From Pseudomonas syringae (GTDB taxonomy: Bacteria; Pseudomonadota; Gammaproteobacteria; Pseudomonadales; Pseudomonadaceae): 64,000 nt of DNA. Numbering within the stretch: the first letter of the stretch is position 1; each line of letters starts with the position of its first letter. A model generated the notes under the pieces. That model was not told where the DNA came from, did no database searches, and saw only the letters and a list, made by a program, of their open reading frames with translations. The DNA lies in contig NZ_WKCB01000004.1 in assembly GCF_021606685.1 (NCBI RefSeq), forward strand, positions 62,001 through 126,000, read 5' to 3'. Positions 16,985 to 26,077 of the stretch are shown here, in pieces. Position numbers and translations under genes: made by a program.

Positions 16985-17899
16985 ATGGATGGTATTTTCC
17001 TGCAGCAACTGGTCAACGGCCTGACCCTCGGGTCGGTCTATGGCCTGATCGCCATCGGCTACACAATGGTCTATGGCATCATTGGCATGATCAACTTCGC
17101 TCACGGCGAGGTTTATATGATTTCCGCTTACCTCGCGGCGATCAGTCTGGCACTGCTGGCTTACTTCGGCATCGAATCCTTCCCGCTGCTCATTCTCGGT
17201 ACGTTGATCTTCACCGTGGTCGTTACCGGCGTGTACGGTTGGGTCATCGAGCGTGTCGCCTACAAACCCTTGCGCAACTCCACCCGACTGGCTCCGCTGA
17301 TCAGCGCCATCGGTATCTCGCTGATCCTGCAGAACTACGCGCAGATCGCCCAGGGTGCGAAACAACAAGGCATTCCAACGCTGCTCGCCGGGGCCTGGCG
17401 TGTCGACATCGGCACCGGGTTCGTGCAGCTCACCTACACCAAGGTATTCATCCTTGTGGCGGCGTTTGCCGGCATGGCGTTGCTCACCTACATCATCAAG
17501 TACACCAAGCTCGGCCGCATGTGCCGTGCCACCCAGCAAGACCGCAAGATGGCCTCGATCCTGGGTATCAACACCGACCGCGTGATCTCCTACGTGTTTG
17601 TCATCGGTGCCGCGATGGCGGCGTTGGCCGGCGTGCTGATCACCCTCAACTACGGCACGTTCGACTTCTACGCCGGCTTCATTATCGGCATCAAGGCGTT
17701 TACCGCAGCGGTACTCGGCGGCATCGGCTCCCTGCCTGGGGCGATGCTGGGCGGGATCATCCTGGGTATTTCCGAGTCGCTGTTCTCGGGGTTGATCAAC
17801 TCTGACTACAAAGACGTGTTCAGTTTCTCCCTGCTGGTGGTGATTCTGATTTTCCGTCCCCAGGGCCTGCTGGGTCGCCCACTCGTGGCTAAGGTGTAA
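16985..17899 (+). CDS. braD: Branched-chain amino acid ABC permease (LivH-like)
   Basis: A 304-residue inner-membrane permease of the LivH family with eight or so hydrophobic spans. Its hallmarks are GLTLGSVYGLIAIGYTMVYG near the N-terminus, MINFAHGE, LRNSTRLAPLISAIGISL, and the EAA-like loop ATQQDRKMASILGINTDRVI that contacts the ATPases. It ends FRPQGLLGRPLVAKV. It pairs with BraE to form the channel and is 2 bp upstream of it. An in-frame ATG is at 16985; the ribosome site is a modest GTGAGATTG. Confidence 0.95.
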   Translation: MDGIFLQQLVNGLTLGSVYGLIAIGYTMVYGIIGMINFAHGEVYMISAYLAAISLALLAYFGIESFPLLILGTLIFTVVVTGVYGWVIERVAYKPLRNSTRLAPLISAIGISLILQNYAQIAQGAKQQGIPTLLAGAWRVDIGTGFVQLTYTKVFILVAAFAGMALLTYIIKYTKLGRMCRATQQDRKMASILGINTDRVISYVFVIGAAMAALAGVLITLNYGTFDFYAGFIIGIKAFTAAVLGGIGSLPGAMLGGIILGISESLFSGLINSDYKDVFSFSLLVVILIFRPQGLLGRPLVAKV

Positions 17900-17901
17900 A
17901 C

Positions 17902-19179
17902 ATGTCTGCTGCCAAACCCATCGATATCAAGAAAAGTGTGGTCGATACGGTCCTTGCCGGGCTGATTTCGCTGATCGTGTTCGGTCCGATCGTCGGCGTG
18001 GTCCTCGACGGCTACAGCTTCAACCTGGAACCGGCCCGCGTGGGCCTGCTGGTCGCCATCGTGATGGTCGGCCGCTTCGCCATGAGCCTGTTCTTGCAAA
18101 CCCCCAAGGGCGTGAAGATCCTGCAGGGTTTCGAGAGCAGTGGCTCTGGCGTGCATGTGCTGGCGCCGGACTACAAGTCGCGGCTGCGCTGGATCATCCC
18201 GGCGTTGATCGTGATTGCCATCGTGTTTCCGATCTTCGCCAACAAGTACCTGTTGACCGTGGTGATCCTCGGGCTGATCTACGTGTTGCTTGGCCTGGGC
18301 CTGAACATTGTGGTGGGCCTGGCCGGCCTGCTCGACCTGGGTTACGTGGCGTTCTACGCCATCGGCGCCTACGGCCTGGCGCTGGGTTATCAATACCTCG
18401 GCCTGGGCTTTTGGACCGTGCTGCCACTGGCGGCCATCGCGGCGGCGTTGGCGGGGTGCATACTCGGGTTCCCGGTGTTAAGGATGCACGGCGATTATCT
18501 CGCCATCGTGACCCTGGGCTTCGGTGAAATCATCCGCCTGGTGCTCAACAACTGGCTGTCGTTTACCGGCGGGCCAAACGGCATGCCGGTGCCATCGCCG
18601 ACCTTCCTCGGCCTGGAGTTCGGGCGGCGCGCGAAGGATGGCGGGGTTCCGTTCCACGAATTCTTCGGCATCGACTACAACCCCAACATCAAATTCCTGT
18701 TCATCTACATCGTGCTGTTCCTGGTGGTGCTGGCCGTGCTGTACATCAAGCACCGCCTGACCCGCATGCCGGTCGGCCGCGCCTGGGAAGCCTTGCGCGA
18801 GGACGAAATCGCCTGCCGTTCCATGGGCCTGAACCACGTACTGGTCAAGCTCTCGGCCTTCACCATCGGCGCCTCGACGGCCGGTTTGGCCGGGGTGTTT
18901 TTCGCCAGCTACCAGGGGTTTGTGAACCCCTCGTCGTTCACCTTCTTCGAGTCGGCGCTGATCCTGGCCATCGTGGTGCTGGGCGGCATGGGCTCGACGG
19001 TGGGCGTGGTGATTGCGGCATTCGTGCTGACTGTCGCGCCGGAGTTGCTGCGCAGTTTCTCTGAGTACCGCGTACTGCTGTTTGGCGTGTTGATGGTGGT
19101 GATGATGATTTGGCGACCGCGCGGGCTGATCCGCATCAGCCGCACTGGTGTGACCCCACGTAAAGGAGTGGCGCCATGA
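17902..19179 (+). CDS. braE: Branched-chain amino acid ABC permease (LivM-like)
   Basis: A 425-residue inner-membrane permease, the LivM partner of BraD. The first ~120 residues are an N-terminal extension with several spans, as in other long LivM proteins. The core begins LIYVLLGLGLNIVVGLAGLLDLGY and includes GRAWEALREDEIACRSMGLN, the cytoplasmic coupling loop, and ends WRPRGLIRISRTG. It starts 2 bp after braD and its stop overlaps the braF start (ATGA), so the genes are translationally coupled. Confidence 0.95.
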   Translation: MSAAKPIDIKKSVVDTVLAGLISLIVFGPIVGVVLDGYSFNLEPARVGLLVAIVMVGRFAMSLFLQTPKGVKILQGFESSGSGVHVLAPDYKSRLRWIIPALIVIAIVFPIFANKYLLTVVILGLIYVLLGLGLNIVVGLAGLLDLGYVAFYAIGAYGLALGYQYLGLGFWTVLPLAAIAAALAGCILGFPVLRMHGDYLAIVTLGFGEIIRLVLNNWLSFTGGPNGMPVPSPTFLGLEFGRRAKDGGVPFHEFFGIDYNPNIKFLFIYIVLFLVVLAVLYIKHRLTRMPVGRAWEALREDEIACRSMGLNHVLVKLSAFTIGASTAGLAGVFFASYQGFVNPSSFTFFESALILAIVVLGGMGSTVGVVIAAFVLTVAPELLRSFSEYRVLLFGVLMVVMMIWRPRGLIRISRTGVTPRKGVAP

Positions 19180-20051
19180 GCAAGGAAGTCGTCCTGTCCG
19201 TGGAACACCTGATGATGCACTTCGGTGGCATCAAAGCCTTGAGCGACGTGAGCCTCAAGGTCGAACGCAACTCGATCTTCGCCCTGATCGGCCCCAACGG
19301 CGCCGGCAAGACCACCGTTTTCAATTGCCTCACCGGCTTCTACAAAGCCAGCGGCGGCAAGATCGAACTCAATATCCGTGGCAAGCAAACCAACGTGATC
19401 CAACTGCTCGGCGAGCGCTTCAAGGCCGCCGACTTTGTATCGCCCAAAAGCTTTTTCAGCCGCGTGTACTACAAGATGTTCGGCGGCACCCACCTGGTAA
19501 ACCGTGCAGGCCTGGCGCGTACCTTCCAGAACATTCGCCTGTTCAAGGAAATGTCGGTGCTGGAAAACCTGCTGGTGGCCCAGCACATGTGGGTCAATCG
19601 CAACATGCTGGCGGGCATTCTCAACACTAAGGGTTACCGCAAGGCTGAAAGCGACGCCCTCGACCACGCCTTCTATTGGTTGGAAGTGGTCGACCTGGTG
19701 GACTGCGCCAACCGCCTGGCCGGTGAGCTTTCCTACGGCCAGCAGCGCCGCCTGGAAATCGCCCGCGCCATGTGCACCCGGCCGCAGATCATCTGCCTGG
19801 ACGAACCGGCAGCGGGCCTCAACCCCCAGGAAACCGAAGCCCTCAGCGCGATGATTCGTCTGCTGCGCGACGAACACGACCTGACGGTGGTGCTGATCGA
19901 ACACGACATGGGCATGGTGATGAGTATTTCCGACCACATCGTGGTGCTGGACCACGGCAACGTGATCGCCGAAGGCGGGCCGGAAGCGATCCGTAACGAC
20001 CCGAAAGTGATTGCCGCCTACCTGGGCGCTGACGAAGAGGAGCTGGTATGA
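19176..20051 (+). CDS. braF: Branched-chain amino acid ABC transporter ATPase (LivG-like)
   Basis: A 291-residue ATPase. Walker A is GPNGAGKTT at residues 39-47, the family stretch AGLARTFQNIRLFKEMSVLE follows, the signature is LSYGQQRRLEIARAM, and Walker B runs into CLDEPAAGLNPQE. It drives BraDE together with BraG. Compared with short LivG proteins it has an insert of about 30 residues near 65-100 (around GKQTNVIQLLGERFKAADFV), which is common in gamma-proteobacterial LivG. It overlaps braE and braG by 4 bp each (ATGA). Confidence 0.95.
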   Translation: MSKEVVLSVEHLMMHFGGIKALSDVSLKVERNSIFALIGPNGAGKTTVFNCLTGFYKASGGKIELNIRGKQTNVIQLLGERFKAADFVSPKSFFSRVYYKMFGGTHLVNRAGLARTFQNIRLFKEMSVLENLLVAQHMWVNRNMLAGILNTKGYRKAESDALDHAFYWLEVVDLVDCANRLAGELSYGQQRRLEIARAMCTRPQIICLDEPAAGLNPQETEALSAMIRLLRDEHDLTVVLIEHDMGMVMSISDHIVVLDHGNVIAEGGPEAIRNDPKVIAAYLGADEEELV

Positions 20052-20764
20052 GTGCACCTATCCTCGAAATGAAGGACCTGGACGTGTTCTACGGCCCGAT
20101 CCAGGCCCTGAAAAAAGTCTCGCTGCACATCAACGAAGGCGAAACCGTGAGCCTGATCGGCTCCAACGGCGCGGGCAAATCCACGTTGCTGATGTCGATC
20201 TTCGGCCAGCCACGGGCCGAGTCGGGGCAGATTCTGTACAACGGCGTCGACATTACCCACAAGTCGTCCCAATACATCGCCTCCAACGGCATTGCGCAGT
20301 CGCCGGAAGGGCGGCGGGTGTTCCCCGACATGACCGTCGAGGAAAACCTGCTGATGGGCACCATCCCGATTGGGGATAAGTTCGCCCAGGAAGACATGCA
20401 GCGCATGTTCGAGCTGTTCCCACGGCTCAAAGAGCGGCGCACCCAGCGCGCCATGACCATGTCCGGCGGCGAGCAGCAAATGCTCGCCATCGCCCGCGCG
20501 CTGATGAGCCGGCCCAAGCTGTTGCTGCTGGACGAGCCGAGCCTGGGCCTGGCGCCGATTGTGGTGAAGCAGATCTTCGCCACCCTGCGCGAGCTAGCGG
20601 CTACCGGGATGACTATCTTTTTGGTGGAGCAGAACGCCAACCACGCGCTGCGCTTGTCGGACCGGGCGTATGTGATGGTCAACGGTGAGATTCGCCTGAC
20701 AGGCACCGGTAAGGAATTGCTGGTGAATGAGGAAGTGCGCAACGCCTATTTGGGTGGCCACTGA
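20048..20764 (+). CDS. braG: Branched-chain amino acid ABC transporter ATPase (LivF-like)
   Basis: A 238-residue ATPase of the LivF type. Walker A GSNGAGKST is at residues 38-46, then GRRVFPDMTVEENLLMG, the signature MSGGEQQMLAIARALM and Walker B LLLLDEPSLGLAP. It forms the second nucleotide-binding subunit with BraF. Last gene of the bra operon, overlapping braF by 4 bp; a REP hairpin follows 22 bp after the stop and may end or protect the transcript. Confidence 0.95.
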   Translation: MSAPILEMKDLDVFYGPIQALKKVSLHINEGETVSLIGSNGAGKSTLLMSIFGQPRAESGQILYNGVDITHKSSQYIASNGIAQSPEGRRVFPDMTVEENLLMGTIPIGDKFAQEDMQRMFELFPRLKERRTQRAMTMSGGEQQMLAIARALMSRPKLLLLDEPSLGLAPIVVKQIFATLRELAATGMTIFLVEQNANHALRLSDRAYVMVNGEIRLTGTGKELLVNEEVRNAYLGGH

Positions 20765-20786
20765 TTTAAATCACAACGCAGTATCC

Positions 20787-20876
20787 TGTGGGAGGGGGCT
20801 TGCTCCCGATAGCGGTGTGTCAGTTTCAGATGTTTTGACTGACAAATAGCTATCGGGAGCAAGCCCCCTCCCACAT
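20787..20876. repeat. REP hairpin after braG
   Basis: TGTGGGAGGGGGCTTGCTCC (20787) and the complement ending at 20876 form the arms, with AGCGGTGTGTCAGT in the loop side. It is the first element of a ~790-bp stretch without a gene. Confidence 0.85.
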
Positions 20877-21551
20877 TTGTTTTGTGTGATCCACAAGACC
20901 CGCTTCCAAATTGTGGAAAACAAATCCAGCCTGCCTCCAAAGCGCGACATATAGCCGCCGCAAATCCCTGTTTTGTCACAGTTTTGACTTGTCCCCATCC
21001 GCTGTGGAACCGGCTGTGGGTAACGTGGGTGTAGCTGGCTGCAAGCCTTTGATTACGTGGCTTGTAGCGCGGCGGTTGTTTTTTGATCAGGCGCTTTTTC
21101 GCAACCCTTCAAGGGTTTTGTCAACCTGTTTAAAGACACAGGTATATGACCAAAATATGTCCCGCCAGCCTGTGGATAAGTCTGTGACTAAACTCTGGAA
21201 AGACGGCCGCAGAGGCCGGAATGACTGGCCTGGAGCCATCGTCTGAATTTTTGCGTTTCCCGAGGGCCTACATACGCCCCCGCCAAGGTCAAGCAAAAAA
21301 CTTTCTAAAACCGTCTACAGCCCTTGTGAATAGCGGCTTGGGGCTTTTTACACTTGCCCCCAAAGACTGTGGGCGCAGCTGTGGATAACCTGCGCGCATA
21401 TGGCTGCGGGCCACGGTTTATATGGCTTTGCTCGGCATGGTTAAAAAATGACCAGTCATGCATCAAGTTGCGTGCTTAGCGGTTGCCGCAACCGCGGCGT
21501 AAGGGCATTCTGCTGGCTGATTTTTTTCCCGATGCCCGCAAGGAGAACACC
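20877..21551. other. Non-coding region with a cluster of DnaA-box-like 9-mers
   Basis: Two perfect TGTGGATAA boxes (complement of TTATCCACA) lie at 21171-21179 and 21380-21388. One-mismatch boxes are at 20887-20895 (TGATCCACA), 20912-20920 (TGTGGAAAA) and 21015-21023 (TGTGGGTAA). By chance one would expect about 0.5 perfect boxes in 64 kb on both strands. No convincing gene was seen: a 111-codon open frame at 20911 starts with TTG and lacks a ribosome site. AGCCC...GGGCTTTTT at 21319-21348 could be a terminator. This is not the usual oriC context (no dnaA or gidA neighbour), so a DnaA-titration or regulatory locus is more likely. Confidence 0.45.
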
Positions 21552-22316
21552 ATGTCCGACACGCTGTTTATTACTGGCGCCACCTCAGGTTTCGGCGAAG
21601 CCTGCGCCCGTCGTTTTGCCCAAGCCGGCTGGAAACTGGTGCTCACTGGCCGTCGTGCCGACCGTTTGAATGCACTGGTCGAAGAGCTTTCCAAGCAGAC
21701 CGAAGTGCACGGCCTGGTCGTGGATGTGCGTGACCGCAAGGGCATGGAAGACGCCATCGCCAACCTGCCGCCATCGTTCGCCACGTTGCGCGGGCTGATC
21801 AACAACGCCGGCCTGGCCGTGGGCACCGACCCTGCGCCCAAGTGCAGCCTCGACGATTGGGAAACCATGGTCGACACCAACATCAAGGGCCTGCTGACCA
21901 CCACCAGCCTGCTGCTGCCACGCTTGATCGCCCATGGCCGGGGCGCCGGGATCATCAACCTGGGTTCCATCGCCGGCAGCTACCCGTACCCGGGCAGCCA
22001 CGTGTATGGCGGCTCCAAGGCGTTCGTGAAGCAGTTCTCGCTGAACCTGCGCTGCGACCTGCAAGGCACGGGTGTGCGTGTGACCAACATCGAGCCAGGC
22101 CTGTGCGAGAGCGAGTTCTCCCTGGTGCGCTTCGGCGGTGACCAGGCGCGCTACGACGCCACCTACGCCGGCGCCGAGCCGATCCAGCCGCAGGACATTG
22201 CCGACACGATCTTCTGGGTGCTGAACACCCCGGCGCACGTGAATATCAACCGGTTGGAGCTGATGCCGGTGAGCCAGACCTGGGCTGGGTTTGCGATTGA
22301 GCGTGGGGCCAAGTAA
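21552..22316 (+). CDS. SDR-family oxidoreductase, YdfG-like
   Basis: A 254-residue short-chain dehydrogenase. The cofactor motif TGATSGFGE is at residues 8-16, NNAG is at 84-87, and the catalytic Ser139, Tyr152 and Lys156 (YGGSK) are all present. Arg34-Arg35 after beta-2 (TGRRADRL) favours NADP(H). It most resembles YdfG, which oxidises serine and 3-hydroxy acids, including malonic semialdehyde reduction. The ATG at 21552 is preferred over an in-frame start at 21483 because AGGAG is 6 nt upstream and the Rossmann fold then begins at the N-terminus. It stands alone downstream of a long non-coding region. Confidence 0.88.
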   Translation: MSDTLFITGATSGFGEACARRFAQAGWKLVLTGRRADRLNALVEELSKQTEVHGLVVDVRDRKGMEDAIANLPPSFATLRGLINNAGLAVGTDPAPKCSLDDWETMVDTNIKGLLTTTSLLLPRLIAHGRGAGIINLGSIAGSYPYPGSHVYGGSKAFVKQFSLNLRCDLQGTGVRVTNIEPGLCESEFSLVRFGGDQARYDATYAGAEPIQPQDIADTIFWVLNTPAHVNINRLELMPVSQTWAGFAIERGAK

Positions 22317-22336
22317 GGCTTAAGACCGAGGCGCTG

Positions 22337-22422
22337 CCATCGGGGGCAAGCCCCCTCCCACATTGACTGCATTTCAAAGTTGAAACTCGGTTGAATGTGG
22401 GAGAGGGCTTGCCCTCGATGGC
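22337..22422. repeat. REP hairpin between the SDR and CDF genes
   Basis: CATCGGGGGCAAGCCCCCTC at 22338 and TGTGGGAGAGGGCTTGCCCT at 22397 are imperfect inverted arms; the right arm carries an A in place of G (GAGAGGG) compensated by CCCTC. Confidence 0.8.
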
Positions 22423-22511
22423 GTCAAATCGGCCAAAACACGGCATAAGGTACACTCCCCTCCGGAAAACCCTCCGCACTGTGCGGTTTAAAGGTTTTGA
22501 CAGGAGGAAAT

Positions 22512-23417
22512 GTGAGTAACCGAGGTGAGCAGGCACTGCTCAAACAATCGACCATTCTGATGTTCGCCGTCGCGATCGCCGGGATTGTCACGGGCGTGGT
22601 ATCCGGCGCCCAATCCATTTTGTTCGACGGCTTTTTCTCGCTGATCGCCACCGCCATCAAGGTGTTGATGCTGATCACGGCCAAGCTGATCGCGAAGAAA
22701 AGTAACGACCGCTTCCAGTTCGGCTACTGGCACCTGGAGCCCATGGTGCTGTTGATCGAAGGCAGCTTCCTGCTGCTGATCGCAATCTATGCCTTCCTTA
22801 ACGGTGTGTTCGGCATCATCAATGGCGGGCGCGAGATCGAGTTGGGGTTGGTGATCATCTACGCGGCGGTATTTACCGTGGTGGAGTTCGCCTATTTCTT
22901 CTACGTGCGTTATCGCAATCGCACCCTCAAATCCTCACTGATTCAGTTCGACAACATCAGTTGGCTGGTGGACGCGATGCTCTCGGTGGGCTTGCTGATC
23001 AGCTTTCTCGCCGCGCTGTTGCTCAAGGCCCAGGGCTATGGCGAGTGGGCGGTGTATGTCGACCCGCTGATCCTGATCCTGTTGGCGCTGAGCATGCTGG
23101 CGCCGGCGTTCAAGATCCTGCGCCCGGCGTTGCGCGAGGTGCTGGGGATCGCCCCGGACCAACTGGACGACAAGGTGCGGGAAGTTATGGCTGAAGTGCA
23201 GGCCAGACATGGTTTCGATGACTATGTGTCCTACGTGCAAAAGCACGGGCGGGCGCGGTTTATCGAGATTCATGTAGTGTTGCCGGCGAATTACCCGGTG
23301 GATAACGTCGCGACGCTGGACGCCTTGCGCGAAGAGATATCCACAGGGCTCGGCACGCCGGATGCGGCGCGCTGGCTGACGATCAGTTTTACCGGGGATC
23401 GCAAGTGGGTTGCGTGA
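22512..23417 (+). CDS. Cation diffusion facilitator family transporter
   Basis: A 301-residue inner-membrane protein with six predicted spans and a cytoplasmic C-terminal domain (from about residue 205). Family motifs are SILFDGFFSLIATAIK in helix 2, FQFGYWHLEP after helix 2 and FDNISWLVDAMLSVG in helix 5. Such proteins export Zn2+, Co2+, Fe2+ or Mn2+ in exchange for protons. The helix 2 site reads D-G-F-F-S rather than the usual H/D-x3-D, so its metal selectivity may be unusual. The GTG at 22512 is chosen because AGGAGG is 4 nt upstream. Confidence 0.85.
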   Translation: MSNRGEQALLKQSTILMFAVAIAGIVTGVVSGAQSILFDGFFSLIATAIKVLMLITAKLIAKKSNDRFQFGYWHLEPMVLLIEGSFLLLIAIYAFLNGVFGIINGGREIELGLVIIYAAVFTVVEFAYFFYVRYRNRTLKSSLIQFDNISWLVDAMLSVGLLISFLAALLLKAQGYGEWAVYVDPLILILLALSMLAPAFKILRPALREVLGIAPDQLDDKVREVMAEVQARHGFDDYVSYVQKHGRARFIEIHVVLPANYPVDNVATLDALREEISTGLGTPDAARWLTISFTGDRKWVA

Positions 23418-23437
23418 CAGCCAGTTAGACCCAAGTG

Positions 23438-23560
23438 AGGCCATCGGGGGCAAGTCGAACCGTCGCACCGCCCCTCCCACATTAGACCGAGTTCCAGCAT
23501 GAAAACGCGGACAAATGTGGGAGGGGCGGTGCGACGGTTCGACTTGCCCCCGATGAGGCC
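23438..23560. repeat. Variant REP hairpin, second copy
   Basis: The same long-arm type as at 8830-8940: GGGGCAAGTCGAACCGTCGC is at 23446 on the left and GCGGTGCGACGGTTCGACTT at 23526 on the right. The arm differs from the first copy by a paired change (GATTCG to GGTTCG with CGAACC opposite), so the stem is conserved. Confidence 0.75.
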
Positions 23561-23567
23561 AGACAGG

Positions 23568-24677
23568 TCACCCGAGATGCTGGATCAAACCCTGATAACA
23601 AGTCGCCAAATGATAAGGCGTGGTAGAAGGCATATCCCGCCGACTCACCTCACCCTGAGCATCCAGGCATTCATGCCAGCCTTTCTCATGCAGAAAATGC
23701 TGTTGCAGCGCCAGCAACTGGCGCTGCAACACGGCTTCGCTGCCCGGTCGCAAGGTCAGGGCCCGCAAGTATTCGGCCTGGGCCCAGATGCGCTGAGTGC
23801 CATCGCGTACGGTGCCGTCCAGGGCCAGCATGCCGCTGACCGCGCCAGTTAACTTATCCACACCCTGTTGCTCGGCGTAGGCAAATGCGCGCGTCAGCGA
23901 GGCATGCAGCGGGGTGCCGCGCAGGACGGGCGATGATTCGAGCAAAAAGAACCATTCGAACTGGTGCCCCGGCTCAAACCAGTTATCCACCGCGCCCAGC
24001 GGTTTTTCCATCATCACGCCGTGTTGGCGGTCGATAAAACGCTTCTGCAGGGCGGTGGCCAAGTCCAGCAGGGCGTCTTGGGTGATCGCGTCTTCACGCA
24101 CGGCCAGCGTGGCGAGGAAGCCTTCGGCCAAGTGCATCAACGGGTTCTGCAGGGGCCCCGACTTGAGCGATGACCAGTTGCGTTCCAACACCGCTTCGTA
24201 CAGGCCGTCGCCGGTGGCGAAACGCTGGGCGACCACTGCCAGGGCGGCGTTGAGTACCGATTCCACCAGCGGCTCACGCACCTTGGCCCAGTAATGCGCG
24301 CAGGCAAAGATAATGAAGGCGTGGGTGTAGAGGTCTTTGCGCTTGTCCAGCGGCTGCCCGGCCGGGTCGATGCTGTAGAACCAGCCGCCGTGCTCGGCGT
24401 CGTGGAAATGCCGCTGCAGGGAGCGGAACAGCGCGGCCGCGCGCTCCTCGGCGAACGCCGCACCCGGCTCGCCGATCAGGCTGGCGAACAGGTACAGCTG
24501 CCGGGCACAGGCCATGGCGCGGTAGCGATGTGGGGGCAGCGGTTGGTGATCGGCGTCCAGCGCCTCGTAGGGCAGCGCCAACTCGGCATTCCAGCCCGGG
24601 CCTTGCCAGAGCGGCACGATCAGGTCATGGAAGTGGGTGAGCACAGAATTCAAGGCGGGTGGGAAAGCGCTGGGCAT
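23568..24677 (-). CDS. AGE-family sugar isomerase/epimerase
   Basis: A 369-residue (alpha/alpha)6-barrel protein of the N-acylglucosamine 2-epimerase superfamily. Its signature stretches are KDLYTHAFIIFACAHYW, NPLMHLAEGFLATLAV, VDNWFEPGHQFEWFFLL and RIWAQAEYLRAL, carrying the conserved His residues of the active site. Members isomerise mannose/fructose, glucose/mannose or epimerise cellobiose; length and lack of a signal peptide favour a cytosolic mannose isomerase type, but the substrate is not certain. The ATG at 24677 has only a weak ribosome site. It is a single gene, convergent with the CDF gene. Confidence 0.87.
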   Translation of the reverse strand: MPSAFPPALNSVLTHFHDLIVPLWQGPGWNAELALPYEALDADHQPLPPHRYRAMACARQLYLFASLIGEPGAAFAEERAAALFRSLQRHFHDAEHGGWFYSIDPAGQPLDKRKDLYTHAFIIFACAHYWAKVREPLVESVLNAALAVVAQRFATGDGLYEAVLERNWSSLKSGPLQNPLMHLAEGFLATLAVREDAITQDALLDLATALQKRFIDRQHGVMMEKPLGAVDNWFEPGHQFEWFFLLESSPVLRGTPLHASLTRAFAYAEQQGVDKLTGAVSGMLALDGTVRDGTQRIWAQAEYLRALTLRPGSEAVLQRQLLALQQHFLHEKGWHECLDAQGEVSRRDMPSTTPYHLATCYQGLIQHLG

Positions 24678-24749
24678 TGGCTGGCGTCGTCACGGCAGGG
24701 GTGTAGGCGCGCATGGTAGCAGGCTTGGGTTCGGTGGTGTCTGTGTGAG

Positions 24750-24840
24750 CGCTTTCGCGAGCAAGCCCGCTCCCACATTTGACCGAGTTCCAACTTTGGA
24801 ACGCAGTCCAGTGTGGGAGGGGGCTTGCCCCCGATGAGGC
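24750..24840. repeat. REP hairpin between hupE and the AGE gene
   Basis: Arms GCTTTCGCGAGCAAGCCCGC (24750) and GTGTGGGAGGGGGCTTGCCC (24811) are of two different subtypes (GCGGG and GGGGG) facing each other. It sits at the end of the ureEFG-hupE transcript. Confidence 0.8.
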
Positions 24841-24858
24841 CCTCAACAGCCCCGCAAA

Positions 24859-25431
24859 TCACCCCGCCAGCAACCAAACCCCAGTCGCCGCCGAAGCCGC
24901 CCCGGCAATCCGCACCAACGGCGCCGCCGCGGCCGGCAGCAAGCGCACCACGGCATACCCGGCGGCGTGCAACACCGCGGTCGCCCCGACAAACCCGGCG
25001 GCATACGCCCAAGGGCTGGACATGTCCGGCAGCTCCAAACCATGGGCCACACCGTGGAACAGCGCAAACAGCGCCGTGGCACCTACCGCCATGAATAGCG
25101 GCGGGCGCACCGCCAAGGCGACCGCCAGGCCCAGGGCCAATACCGACGCGGCAATCCCGCTTTCCAGCAGTGGCAACTCCAGGCCTTCAAAACCCAGCAC
25201 GCCGCCAATCAGCATGGTGCCCACGAAGGTGCAGGGCAGCGCCCAACGCGCGGCGCCCTTTTGTTGGGCGGCCCACAAGCCCACTGCCACCATGGCCAGC
25301 AAGTGGTCGAGCCCGCCCAAGGGGTGGCTGATGCCGGCAAGCAGGCCGTTGTCACCGTGGCCCGGGTGAGCAAAGGCCAGGGCAGGTGTGAGCAGCAGGG
25401 CGGCGGCTGCGAAGAGTTTTTTGAGGCTCAT
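24859..25431 (-). CDS. hupE: HupE/UreJ family nickel permease-like protein
   Basis: A 190-residue inner-membrane protein with an N-terminal cleavable-looking signal (ALLLTPALAFA) followed by the diagnostic HPGHGDNGLLAGISHPLGGL-DHLL metal-binding region and about six spans. HupE and UreJ take up nickel for hydrogenase or urease. It follows ureG by 21 bp on the same strand, so nickel supply for urease is the likely role; the name ureJ would also be fitting. Confidence 0.92.
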   Translation of the reverse strand: MSLKKLFAAAALLLTPALAFAHPGHGDNGLLAGISHPLGGLDHLLAMVAVGLWAAQQKGAARWALPCTFVGTMLIGGVLGFEGLELPLLESGIAASVLALGLAVALAVRPPLFMAVGATALFALFHGVAHGLELPDMSSPWAYAAGFVGATAVLHAAGYAVVRLLPAAAAPLVRIAGAASAATGVWLLAG

Positions 25432-25452
25432 GGACAGGTTCCTTGGGGTTGA

Positions 25453-26067
25453 TCAGGCAGCGGTCAGCAGACCCTGACGTTCGATAAAGGCGACGATGTC
25501 GTCCAGGCCGACACCGGTTTTCTGGTTGCTGAACACAAAGGGTTTGCCGTTGCGCATACGTTGGGTGTCGCTGTTCATCAGCTCCAGCGAGGCACCGACC
25601 AGGGGCGCGAGGTCGATCTTGTTGATCACCAGCAGGTCGGATTTGCAAATACCGGGCCCGCCCTTGCGTGGCAGCTTGTCGCCGGCGGACACATCGATCA
25701 CGTAGATGGTCAGGTCCGACAGCTCCGGGCTGAAGGTGGCCGAGAGGTTGTCGCCGCCGGACTCCACCAGGATCAGGTCGAGGCCGGGGAAGCGACGGTT
25801 GAGTTGGTCAACCGCTTCCAGGTTGATCGAAGCGTCTTCGCGGATCGCCGTGTGCGGGCAGCCGCCGGTTTCCACGCCGATGATGCGCTCGGGTGCCAGG
25901 GCCTGGTTGCGCACCAGGAAGTCGGCGTCTTCGCGGGTGTAGATGTCGTTGGTGACCACTGCCAGGTTGTAGCGATCACGCAGCGCGAGGCACAGGGCCA
26001 GGGTCAGCGCGGTTTTGCCGGAGCCCACCGGGCCGCCGATGCCGACGCGCAGGGGTTGTGTGTTCAT
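25453..26067 (-). CDS. ureG: Urease accessory GTPase UreG
   Basis: A 204-residue SIMIBI-class GTPase. The P-loop GPVGSGKT is at residues 12-19, the metal-binding [13 protein letters not shown] (Cys-Pro-His) follows, and NKIDLAP is the base-recognition motif. UreG hydrolyses GTP while delivering nickel to apo-urease with UreD, UreF and UreE. The ATG at 26067 is preferred to an upstream in-frame start at 26139, which would lie within ureF; GGAG sits 8 nt upstream. It starts 10 bp after the ureF stop. Confidence 0.96.
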   Translation of the reverse strand: MNTQPLRVGIGGPVGSGKTALTLALCLALRDRYNLAVVTNDIYTREDADFLVRNQALAPERIIGVETGGCPHTAIREDASINLEAVDQLNRRFPGLDLILVESGGDNLSATFSPELSDLTIYVIDVSAGDKLPRKGGPGICKSDLLVINKIDLAPLVGASLELMNSDTQRMRNGKPFVFSNQKTGVGLDDIVAFIERQGLLTAA

Positions 26068-26077
26068 TTTGCTTCTC

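Noticed and set aside
20911..21246. 111-codon frame in the braG-SDR gap
   Set aside because: It starts with TTG, has no ribosome site, and its composition does not look like a real protein; the region is better read as non-coding with DnaA-box-like sites.
20877..21551. Chromosomal replication origin
   Set aside because: No dnaA, dnaN, rpmH, gidA or AT-rich 13-mer unwinding repeats nearby, so the box cluster is not taken as oriC.
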